Origin: Muribaculaceae bacterium Zag1
Lineage (GTDB): Bacteria > Bacteroidota > Bacteroidia > Bacteroidales > Muribaculaceae
Assembly (NCBI GenBank): GCA_002633115.1
Contig: NWBJ01000061.1
Span: 1-39,342, forward strand
Length of the DNA: 39,342 bases
Direction of reading: 5' to 3'
The notes beneath the pieces are model-generated. The model made no database searches, was not told the origin of the DNA, and saw only the letters and a program-made list of their open reading frames with translations. Every line of letters begins with the position of its first letter. Position 1 is the first letter of the stretch. The position numbers were made by a program, and so were the translations under genes. Positions 8,708-16,875 of this stretch are shown one piece after another.

Positions 8708-11700
8708 TCAAGCAGTCCCCATGCTTTGATTCATTTCCTCCTCGTTGGGAATGTCCTCCGCAACGATCAGTTCTACCGTTTCATCCTTGTAATTTTCCGC
8801 ATGGTGCAAAAGCGTCTTTTGGATAACACTGTCCACAAACCGCCCGTTTCCAAAGTCTTCGTTTTCGGAGAACTGACCCATTAGGCGGAGTACCTTTTCC
8901 ATCGCCTCTTCATTCACGGAGAACCCATTGGCAGAGATCTTATTAAGGAAAATCTCCCTCAGTTCTTCCGGCGAATAGCCTTCAAATTCAAACGTAAACC
9001 CAAGCCGTGAAGCGATACCTGGATTCGAGTGGACAAATCCCCTCATTTCCTCTTTGTACCCAGCGAATATGACAATGAGATTATCCTTGTGGTCCTCCAT
9101 CGCCTTGATCAACGTTGCAATCGCCTCTGCGCCAAAATCAGTACCATGCTGCGGTGTCAATGTGTAGGCCTCGTCGATAAAGAGAACCCCTCCCATCGCG
9201 CGATCGATTACTTCCGCCGTCTTAACCGCGGTTTGACCAATGTACTCAGCCACAAGATCTTTCCGCTCCACTTCTACAAAATTGTTCGACTTGATCACAC
9301 CGATATCATAGAGCCTTTGAGCAATGATCCGCGCAACCATCGTTTTCCCGGTACCTGGATTGCCCGTGAAAAGCATATGCAAATTGAAGTCCGGGATGGA
9401 CAGCCCGCGATCCCGCGCCACCATACCGAAATTCACAAAGTGCTCAAATTCCTCCATCCGCGCTTTCACAGACGCCATGCCGATTACGGAGTCCAGAGAA
9501 AGCGTGGATGCCGATTCTTTCTTCATGTCAGTCAGATCCGTAATTTCCGGGATGTCCTCTGCGCGGATGGTCAACAGATCATCTTCATTTTCATCCTCGG
9601 ACCCAGACATGGAATGTTTCATAATGGTTTCCTGTAAAAGCCGATCTACAAAGCGTCCGTTTCCAAAATTCTTTTGTTTTGTAAAATAGTCAAACAAAAT
9701 ACAGATTTTATCTTTGGCTTCCTCTTCCACAAGAAGTCCTGTGGATTCCGCTTTCTTTAAGAAGATTTCCAGAAGTTCTTCTGTGGAATAATCGTCAAAA
9801 TCGAACGTGTATCCGATACGGGACGCGATGCCGGGGTTCGCGTTTTTGAACTGCCGCATTTCCTCTTTGTAGCCGGCGAATATAACAATGAGGTTATCCT
9901 TGTGGTCCTCCATCGCCTTGATCAACGTTGCAATCGCCTCTGCGCCATAATCGCTGGAACTCTGCGGTGTCAGAGTGTAGGCCTCATCAATAAAGAGAAC
10001 GCCCCCCATTGCTTTTTCTATCACATCAGCGGTCTTTGACGCGGTTTGTCCAACATATTCGGAAATGAGATCCTTCCGCTCCACTTCCACAAAATTGTTC
10101 GTCTGAATCACGCCGATATCATAGAGCCTTTGGGCAATGATCCGCGCAACCATTGTCTTTCCGGTGCCCGGATTTCCCGTAAAGAGCATATGCATGTTGA
10201 AGTCCGGAATGGATACTCCGCGATCCCTCATCCTCATGCCAAAATTCACATAGTGTTCAAATTCCTTCACCCGCTCTTTCACAGATGCCATGCCAATCAC
10301 AGCGTCCAGCGGGAGCGTGTCTGCCGTTTCTTTCTTCATATCGGTCAGATCCGTGATTTCCGGGATATCCTCCGCGCGGATGGTCAAAAGATCGGCATCG
10401 TCGGACAGAGTCTCAGAATGTTTTATGATGGTTTCTTGAAGCAACCGATCCACAAAGCGTCCGTTTCCGAAATTTTTTTGTTTTGTAAAATAGTCAAACA
10501 AAATACGAATTTTATCTTTGGCTTCTTCTTCCACGTAAAATTGAGCAGAATCCGCTTTTTTCATAAAGATTTCAAGCAATTCTTCTGTGGAATAATCGTC
10601 AAAATCGAACGTGTACCCGATGCGGGAGGCAATACCGGGGTTCGCGTTTTTAAACTGCCTCATTTCCTCTTTATAACCGGCGAATATGACAATCAGATTA
10701 TTTTTATTGTCCTCCATCGCCTTGATCAACGTTGCGATCGCCTCGGCGCCAAAATCACCGGCACGATGCGGTGTCAAAGTATAGGCCTCGTCGATAAAGA
10801 GAATCCCTCCCATGGCACGATCAATTACATCTCCTGTCTTTTTTGCCGTCTGGCCGACATATTCGGCAATAAGATCCTTTCGCTCCGCTTCAATAAATTT
10901 ATGGGTCCGTATCACGCCGATAGAAAACAGCATATCCGCCATGATTCGCGCGATTGTAGTCTTTCCGGTGCCGGGATTGCCGGTAAATATCATATGCAGA
11001 TTTCCACCGGGAACCTTGCCCCCCTCCTTTTTAGCCTTCTGTTGAAACTCGACAAACTTTGCAAACTGGCGGATCTTCGCCTTCACATTCTCCATCCCGA
11101 TAAACGCGTCGAGCTGTTCCTCATAATCCCGGTGTTCCTCCGAGTCCGTCGAGGCCAATGCCTCAATGCTGGGAACATCCTCCGGAATCAAACAGTTGAT
11201 CATTTCATTCGTCAATTCCCTCTGCGAATGCGTCAGAATCACATTCTGCATAAGCCTGTCCACAAAACGGCCGTTTCCAAAATCCTTCTGTTCGGAAAAA
11301 TGCTCACAGCGATCCTGAATCAGTGGAAGGAATTCATCTTCCGAGTACTCGAATCCGGCTTTGCGCATCTTTGTGTCAAACATCCGAACCAGTTCGCTCG
11401 CGGAATAATCATCAAAATGAAACGTATAACCAATTCGTGAAACCAATCCCGGATTCGCCGTCAGAAAATCATGCATCTCTTTTTCATATCCGGCAAAGAT
11501 CATGACCAGTCTGTCCTGATGATCCTCCATCGCCTTGATCAGCGTTGCAATAGCCTCGCCGCCATAATCGTTCGATGACTGCGGCGCCAGCGCATAAGCC
11601 TCATCAATAAAGAGAACACCATCCATTGCCTCCTTGATGACTTCTGATGTCTTTGTCGCGGTTTGTCCAACATACTCAGCAATCAGATCCTTGCGTTCCA

Positions 11701-14224
11701 CTTCTTTGCACCGGTTAGTCTTAACAATCCCGATGGAAAACAGCATTTCTGCCATGATCCGGGCAATCATTGTCTTACCGGTACCCGGATTACCGGTGAA
11801 TACCATATGCATGTGGCTGTTTGGCAATTCCATCCCGTTCATTTCCGCCCGCTTTCGATAGATTGCGTATTTCTCAAATTCGTACGCTTTTTTCTTGACA
11901 TTGTCCATGCCAATTATGGAATCCAACATTTCGCTTACGGACTGTGTACGATTTACATCCGGCGGCAGACACAAAGAATTCTGCGTGCTGGCATATGCGG
12001 CCAGATAATCCGCCAACTCCTGATTGTCTAACGGCAAAAGATTCCGGTTGATCGCAAGGTAATCCATAAACGTATCTTTAAAGCCGCTGTTTTTCGCCAA
12101 CTGTCCTTTTAATTCATCAGGTAGATTTTCCGCAAACGCTTCATACATTTTCTCCGCACTCAAATTTTGGATCGGAATGATATTGTCTCCGAACAAAAAT
12201 CGGATCTGTGGGCTTAACTCTAAAAACGCAGTAACGTTCTCCTGCTCGGCCAAAACAATAACAAACGTCTGCGGTGCATACCGCCCAAGCTGTTCCATCA
12301 TACGGGTTTCTCTTTTCCCATCGCCCAGAACTGACTTACGGGACGCATAGAGGAATTCTCTCAGTCCCGAAATCACAACCAAAGTTCTCTTGGGCAGTTC
12401 TTCTGAAGACAAGCCAGCCAAATCCAAAAAAGTGGCATGCACCGGCTCCGGTCGTTCCAGTTTCCCCTGTTGGGACAATAGCATGGCAATCTGCTCCACG
12501 ATTTCATCCTGCCCGGCGCCCCGCTCTGCCTCTATGATGCAGTAGAGACTACTGTCCGCCTCACTTTTCGCAAGAGCAAACACTTTTTCCAGCTCCGGAT
12601 TTTCACTTGTAGTTGACTCAAATTGAGACGTTGTCTCCTTCTGGTGCCGAAGCCTGTGTTTGGTGTAGTCGCCATACTGCGCCGTCCTCCGAAGATAATC
12701 GACATAGGCCGCCAACATTAACTGACGGCGAAGAACATTGTCATATCGCAATTTGTTGTCAACGTCTGGCGTTGCTGAATAGCAATCTTTATGCGGCAAA
12801 CGATTCTCTATTATATCTTTTCTCAACGCGTCCACTTGATCTGCCGGACAGTTGACTGCCTTTACGTTATCGATAAAAAAAGACACTTTCCCATCGAATA
12901 TAACCGTATTTTTATTTAATGAGATAAAATTACGTTCCTGCAGCAATTCTGCCAACTCAAACACATCATTCGGCTCATTTAAAAACAGATCGGGGGGCAG
13001 TGTAAAATTAAATTTCATATCCCATGACTGCGCTGCTAAGTCCTCGTTTTCCCTATACCACCGACGATCCCTGTCAATGAGATCCTGCATGCCGCAGTCC
13101 CGCAGATAGCTGATATATCCCGCACAAAAATAAACCTGTATTTGCAGAGGTATATTTTTTTCAAAAAGATTCGCACGCGCTTCTATTTTATACGATATAG
13201 GCTCATCTCTGGAAGCGGGATCTTTTCGGCTTTCCACATATACCGCCATCTGCGTAAAGGTCAGTTCCGAAGCCGACGTTGAAATTGGCTGCTCGGGAAG
13301 GCGCACATAAGAAATAATTTCTACGCAGTTATCCCCCGTCAGGTCTTTCGCCACCTCAATCTGGCCGTCCCGAAGCATCTGATTTGCAAGCTGAAACATA
13401 TTTTCGGAAACCATCCGAAGGACACCATCCTGTGTCCCTCCCGGCTTCCAAGTAAAAGAAAACGGTCCACTGGGAGTCCGATACTCCCGGCGGGTTCGGA
13501 TTCTCTCTCCAAGGGCCTTTGAAAGGTCGCCATATCGCAGCACATATTCAATATAAGCGCAGGCCATCAGTATGCAGCAAGATTCTGCGCATTTTGCGCT
13601 GTCGCATTTTACCACTAATCCGGTCTCCAAAGAGCTGGTGGAAAGTGTTTTTGACGGCTGCATTTTGGCTCTGACATTGCTACCGAAAACTATATTTTGC
13701 AAATGATAGCGCATATTGTTTCTGGCATCACTCTGAGGGCTATTTCCCGCATTGCATATTCCGGAATCTGCCTCTATCTGGATTCCATCCGAGCTAAGCT
13801 CTACCTTGGAAACCACGCCGAGCTTCACCAATTCCAGAGCGTAATTCAGTTCATCGTCCTCCAGATCCACGAGGGATGTAACCGGAGTCCATGGCATGTT
13901 ATTCGGCACCCGGTTCTTCAGGTGATACCGCTCCGGATGAGCAATGAAAGCCGTATCATTCCACTTTAAAAACAACTCTGGTTTTTCGAGCGCAAGAGAA
14001 AGTAATTGATAAACATCTTCCCAGTGGAAAATACGGTCGATCTGTTGCTGCTGTTTGGAGGACCGATTGTAAAAAGAGATAGAGATTCCGGCCACCCCCA
14101 TATCAGTGATCGAAACTGTCTGCTTCGGGAAGCCAAACTCATAGGTTGTAGTTTTCCCGTTAACATTACAAGTAAATTTATTATATTTTGTTTCAAGTGC
14201 ACTCTCAAATCCGGTCTTAGTCAT
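8708..14224 (-). CDS. Giant ATPase with four tandem CbbX/SpoVK-type AAA+ modules
   Basis: A cytosolic protein of 1838 residues. Four AAA+ modules about 270 residues apart each carry Walker A GNPGTGKT (near residues 811, 1082, 1350 and 1621), Walker B LFIDEAY(A/T)L (near 867, 1140, 1407 and 1677), the ERKDL(I/V)(A/S)EY(V/I)GQTA loop, an IFAGY(E/K)(K/E)EM sensor region and an FGNGRFVD helix. These belong to the CbbX / SpoVK / EccA branch, which remodels protein complexes. Residues 1-560 match nothing I recognise. Residues about 560-745 resemble a decayed fifth module, with ERGAGQDE at the Walker A place and RTLVVISGL at Walker B. GAGGTGG precedes a double ATG; the second (14224) has better spacing than the first (14227). 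It sits 72 bases after a zinc-ribbon gene and ends at the hairpin at 8641. Four intact modules in one chain suggest a built-in partial ring, which is inference. Confidence 0.93.
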   Translation of the reverse strand: MTKTGFESALETKYNKFTCNVNGKTTTYEFGFPKQTVSITDMGVAGISISFYNRSSKQQQQIDRIFHWEDVYQLLSLALEKPELFLKWNDTAFIAHPERYHLKNRVPNNMPWTPVTSLVDLEDDELNYALELVKLGVVSKVELSSDGIQIEADSGICNAGNSPQSDARNNMRYHLQNIVFGSNVRAKMQPSKTLSTSSLETGLVVKCDSAKCAESCCILMACAYIEYVLRYGDLSKALGERIRTRREYRTPSGPFSFTWKPGGTQDGVLRMVSENMFQLANQMLRDGQIEVAKDLTGDNCVEIISYVRLPEQPISTSASELTFTQMAVYVESRKDPASRDEPISYKIEARANLFEKNIPLQIQVYFCAGYISYLRDCGMQDLIDRDRRWYRENEDLAAQSWDMKFNFTLPPDLFLNEPNDVFELAELLQERNFISLNKNTVIFDGKVSFFIDNVKAVNCPADQVDALRKDIIENRLPHKDCYSATPDVDNKLRYDNVLRRQLMLAAYVDYLRRTAQYGDYTKHRLRHQKETTSQFESTTSENPELEKVFALAKSEADSSLYCIIEAERGAGQDEIVEQIAMLLSQQGKLERPEPVHATFLDLAGLSSEELPKRTLVVISGLREFLYASRKSVLGDGKRETRMMEQLGRYAPQTFVIVLAEQENVTAFLELSPQIRFLFGDNIIPIQNLSAEKMYEAFAENLPDELKGQLAKNSGFKDTFMDYLAINRNLLPLDNQELADYLAAYASTQNSLCLPPDVNRTQSVSEMLDSIIGMDNVKKKAYEFEKYAIYRKRAEMNGMELPNSHMHMVFTGNPGTGKTMIARIMAEMLFSIGIVKTNRCKEVERKDLIAEYVGQTATKTSEVIKEAMDGVLFIDEAYALAPQSSNDYGGEAIATLIKAMEDHQDRLVMIFAGYEKEMHDFLTANPGLVSRIGYTFHFDDYSASELVRMFDTKMRKAGFEYSEDEFLPLIQDRCEHFSEQKDFGNGRFVDRLMQNVILTHSQRELTNEMINCLIPEDVPSIEALASTDSEEHRDYEEQLDAFIGMENVKAKIRQFAKFVEFQQKAKKEGGKVPGGNLHMIFTGNPGTGKTTIARIMADMLFSIGVIRTHKFIEAERKDLIAEYVGQTAKKTGDVIDRAMGGILFIDEAYTLTPHRAGDFGAEAIATLIKAMEDNKNNLIVIFAGYKEEMRQFKNANPGIASRIGYTFDFDDYSTEELLEIFMKKADSAQFYVEEEAKDKIRILFDYFTKQKNFGNGRFVDRLLQETIIKHSETLSDDADLLTIRAEDIPEITDLTDMKKETADTLPLDAVIGMASVKERVKEFEHYVNFGMRMRDRGVSIPDFNMHMLFTGNPGTGKTMVARIIAQRLYDIGVIQTNNFVEVERKDLISEYVGQTASKTADVIEKAMGGVLFIDEAYTLTPQSSSDYGAEAIATLIKAMEDHKDNLIVIFAGYKEEMRQFKNANPGIASRIGYTFDFDDYSTEELLEIFLKKAESTGLLVEEEAKDKICILFDYFTKQKNFGNGRFVDRLLQETIMKHSMSGSEDENEDDLLTIRAEDIPEITDLTDMKKESASTLSLDSVIGMASVKARMEEFEHFVNFGMVARDRGLSIPDFNLHMLFTGNPGTGKTMVARIIAQRLYDIGVIKSNNFVEVERKDLVAEYIGQTAVKTAEVIDRAMGGVLFIDEAYTLTPQHGTDFGAEAIATLIKAMEDHKDNLIVIFAGYKEEMRGFVHSNPGIASRLGFTFEFEGYSPEELREIFLNKISANGFSVNEEAMEKVLRLMGQFSENEDFGNGRFVDSVIQKTLLHHAENYKDETVELIVAEDIPNEEEMNQSMGTA

Positions 14225-14296
14225 CATTCCACCTCTTTTTGTATTAAAATATACCTCTCGTTATAATTCCGCTATATATGTGTGTAATCTGCTTTT

Positions 14297-15430
14297 TCAA
14301 GATTCTTGAGAAGATTGCATCTTCTGGAAAATAGCCAGCCAAGTTGCATCTGCCCTCTCCCAAAACCGCCGTTTCTGCTCGCTGCCAGAAAATAAAATAT
14401 TAAAAACTTCCTGCTGGGTCATATATCCGCTTTTCCTCAACGCCTCGTATGTGGCATCCGGAATGTCTGTCTTATCACCAATCGGATCTTCGGCGCTTAT
14501 AACGAGGTGTGACATCGCTTTGGCAATCTGGTTCTCTGCAAATTCAATATCCATGTCTCCCCGCATTTGTCCGTCAGCAGCTATCTGCTTCTGCAACGAA
14601 TCGAGTGCCTGTACCGGATAAGTTAAATTGCGGCATTCTTCAGAAAACAAGTCTTGCGCATATTTAAAATCTTCCGCATTGTATCGGTGGAATCTCTCTC
14701 CCTGAAAAGCCAAATAAAATTCTACCGCGGGCATATACCGATCATTGGAAAGAAGCAGGCATTGAAGAAAATCCTTATCTGCATTCCACTGCGATGTTCC
14801 AACATGCTTTGCCCAAGACAAACCCACAGCAAAAATATCATTTCCATCCACAATGCTTCCTTCATACAACCCCGACATAAAAAAACTCGGGCCAACAACA
14901 CACGTTACACTTTTCATATAAGTCATGCGACGAGCCCTCTTAACAATTTGCACGGCTTGATCCATGGACATATTACGATACTCCACAGAGGCATCACAAA
15001 GTTCCCCTTCCGTGATCGGCTCGTATTTGTGACTTTCCAATATACGTTCCCGATGAGCAATCAGCTCATCATGAAATTGTTCGTTGTGAAGGCCGGTTCT
15101 CTTCAGATTGTTTTCTTGTAAATATTTCAAATATCCCTCCACGGACATTTCCTTGTCGCGGATAATGGACTCACACTCGGGACAGCGGGTTTCAGGAGTC
15201 CTTGTATAAAACTCCTGTCCGCACCTGGCGCAAATAACGGCTTGAGAAAAACGAGGACGCTTGCGCGTGGTGGTGTTTCGTTTCGAAGAAGCATTCCCGG
15301 AAGAGCTGTCCCCCTGCATCGGACCAGGAGTAACGGGTTCCGGTATCTTCGCTTCTTCCAATTTCGACCCGCAGTTGGTGCAGAACTTTGCACCTTCCCG
15401 ACATTCGGAACCGCAAAACGGACAATACAT
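14297..15430 (-). CDS. Cytosolic double zinc-ribbon helical protein, paralogue of 7330-8496
   Basis: A 377-residue protein with no TM segment. It carries an N-terminal zinc ribbon (CPFC...CTNC), a Ser/Arg-rich basic linker, a second zinc site (CARC...CPEC, about residues 64-88) and a helical domain matching the protein at 7330-8496. Shared landmarks are VEGYL, HDELIAHRERILESHK, NDIFAVG and MRGDM. It has its own TTACAG-type promoter at 15466-15495 and is the first gene of the unit that includes the giant ATPase. Two paralogues on either side of one ATPase suggest that both are adaptors or substrates for it, which is inference. Function unknown. Confidence 0.9.
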   Translation of the reverse strand: MYCPFCGSECREGAKFCTNCGSKLEEAKIPEPVTPGPMQGDSSSGNASSKRNTTTRKRPRFSQAVICARCGQEFYTRTPETRCPECESIIRDKEMSVEGYLKYLQENNLKRTGLHNEQFHDELIAHRERILESHKYEPITEGELCDASVEYRNMSMDQAVQIVKRARRMTYMKSVTCVVGPSFFMSGLYEGSIVDGNDIFAVGLSWAKHVGTSQWNADKDFLQCLLLSNDRYMPAVEFYLAFQGERFHRYNAEDFKYAQDLFSEECRNLTYPVQALDSLQKQIAADGQMRGDMDIEFAENQIAKAMSHLVISAEDPIGDKTDIPDATYEALRKSGYMTQQEVFNILFSGSEQKRRFWERADATWLAIFQKMQSSQES

Positions 15431-15465
15431 ACCTAAAAACCTCTCTTTCTTTCACTCTACAAAAT

Positions 15466-15495
15466 ATTGTAACACAGAAACCAGGGGGACTGTAA
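15466..15495 (-). promoter_or_regulatory. Promoter TTACAG-N18-TACAAT for the zinc-ribbon/ATPase unit
   Basis: On the minus strand TTACAG (15490-15495) lies exactly 18 bases from TACAAT (15466-15471), with TG one base before the -10 box. It is placed 36-65 bases before the start of the 15430 gene. Confidence 0.75.
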
Positions 15496-15513
15496 ATCAA
15501 GCTTTACAAATTT

Positions 15514-16818
15514 TCACTCCTGTGCATCTAACTCTCTGTCATATGACAGTTCCCATACATCCGCATATGTGCCGAGCGGATCGTCAGAAAGGATGCACAT
15601 CAACACAAAGCATTCATATGGATTCGCGATATAAAGCGGACCGAGGAAACAATCTTCCAATATGCGATTCGTAGCGTCAATAAAGTCTCCGTATCGCTGT
15701 TCCGCGCTTGAAAAATCCTCCGTCATCTGTGAGTATACAAAAAAGTTCAGCGTGATCAGATCGAATCGGCTGATCTCTGCCCTGCCGGTCAGGATCTCAT
15801 GGATATGCTGCCTGCTGAAACGTTTTCCAGCAAATTGCGCGTTCAATGCCGATGCCTTCCCGGGGGTCAGGTTGCCATGCCGGTCTGTGGGAATCGCGGA
15901 ACAGATCACGTGCTCGATATCGCTCTCCGTGATGTCCTCCCGTGTATAAGCCGTTTTTGTCGCTCGCTTTTTCTCCAGAAGCTCCTGTTTTTCATAATCA
16001 TAGAGCCGGTCGTTGTCAGATAATCTGCGTTGATATTCGGCGAGTGACTCATACAGGTTTTCTTCCTCCGTAGAGTTATACATCTCCGCGATCCGATTCC
16101 TCGCTTCATCGTACAACTCGTCGAAATGCCGCTTTGCCGTCACGCTTACCTTTGTGCGATTATCCTCGGTCTTCAGCTTTGACAGAAACGCGAGCAGCGC
16201 CGCGTCGTCATGAATCGAGTACATCATGTTCCGGGCTCCGATCGTCTCCTCGCTGTAGAGAAGGCCCATATTCAGAGAATCCACCGGCGTTTCCTGATAG
16301 ATCTGCCAAAGTTTTTCAAACTTCGGAAAGCCATATCCGTTTCGAAAACAGTACCAGCATATGACCTCAAAGGGATCCTTCGCGTTGATTCCCTGCTCCC
16401 GGAGCGCCTTGGTAAGAAACTGATTAACATCCTCCAGGCTCATGGAAAGGCCAAAGCCCAGAAGGAAGACCACTTCCCGTTTTACGGAACGCTGTGTCAG
16501 CCAGTTTTTTGCAAGCGCGGAAACCTTTGCCGTTGTCGGCGAAAAGGAAGGCGGCGTTTGATTGTCCGCAAAAGAGTCACGGATCAACTGCTGATATGTC
16601 TTGACCGGAATATCCTCAAAGGGTTCCGACATCTCCGCTTTTTGATAAATATACCGCCTCAGATAGTCCCCGAACGACAGAGACTGCAAACGTCCCTGCA
16701 GCGTGTGGTAGATCAGATCCGCGTCCTGCTCGCGAAAATAGGTGCTGTCCACTGTATCATAGAGTGCCTCCCAGGCATTTTCGGTAAAATCAAGTTCATT
16801 TAAGTTTTCCATATCCAT
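15514..16818 (-). CDS. Helical protein with two repeated modules, kinase-operon member
   Basis: About 434 residues, without TM or signal. Two regions look like copies of one helical module. The first (about 90-160) reads KVSALAKNWL...REVVFLLGFGLSMSLEDVNQFL...KDPFEVICWYC. The second (about 300-430) reads KASALNAQFAGKRFSRQHIHEILTGRAEISRFDLITLNFFVYSQ and later NPYECFVLMCIL. The (S/K)R..(V/I)..(L)xFxL pattern is loosely like a helix-turn-helix repressor fold, but I would not call DNA binding from it. The start is uncertain: the ATG at 16818 has a weak GAG upstream, while an in-frame GTG at 16869 lies 6 bases after the kinase stop. The close packing indicates co-transcription with the kinase, so it may be a kinase substrate or effector. 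Function unknown. Confidence 0.85.
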   Translation of the reverse strand: MDMENLNELDFTENAWEALYDTVDSTYFREQDADLIYHTLQGRLQSLSFGDYLRRYIYQKAEMSEPFEDIPVKTYQQLIRDSFADNQTPPSFSPTTAKVSALAKNWLTQRSVKREVVFLLGFGLSMSLEDVNQFLTKALREQGINAKDPFEVICWYCFRNGYGFPKFEKLWQIYQETPVDSLNMGLLYSEETIGARNMMYSIHDDAALLAFLSKLKTEDNRTKVSVTAKRHFDELYDEARNRIAEMYNSTEEENLYESLAEYQRRLSDNDRLYDYEKQELLEKKRATKTAYTREDITESDIEHVICSAIPTDRHGNLTPGKASALNAQFAGKRFSRQHIHEILTGRAEISRFDLITLNFFVYSQMTEDFSSAEQRYGDFIDATNRILEDCFLGPLYIANPYECFVLMCILSDDPLGTYADVWELSYDRELDAQE

Positions 16819-16875
16819 ACCGACTCTGTTTTGATCCTTTCTGTAGTATGGCCAATCGCAGTTCCACACATCCCA

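Noticed and set aside
10046-11440. A long plus-strand ORF of 464 codons opposite the ATPase gene
   Set aside because: It lies wholly antisense to the conserved AAA+ modules and its repeats mirror the module repeats; no ribosome site or known motif.
8708-14224. EccA-like ATPase as evidence for a type VII secretion locus
   Set aside because: No WXG100 protein, FtsK/SpoIIIE-type EssC or EsaA-like membrane protein lies in the window; CbbX-like modules alone are not enough.
14228-14296. Internal promoter before the ATPase gene (TTACAC-N16-TATAAC)
   Set aside because: Both boxes are weak and the spacing does not match the TTACAG-N18 series; co-transcription with the upstream zinc-ribbon gene is sufficient.
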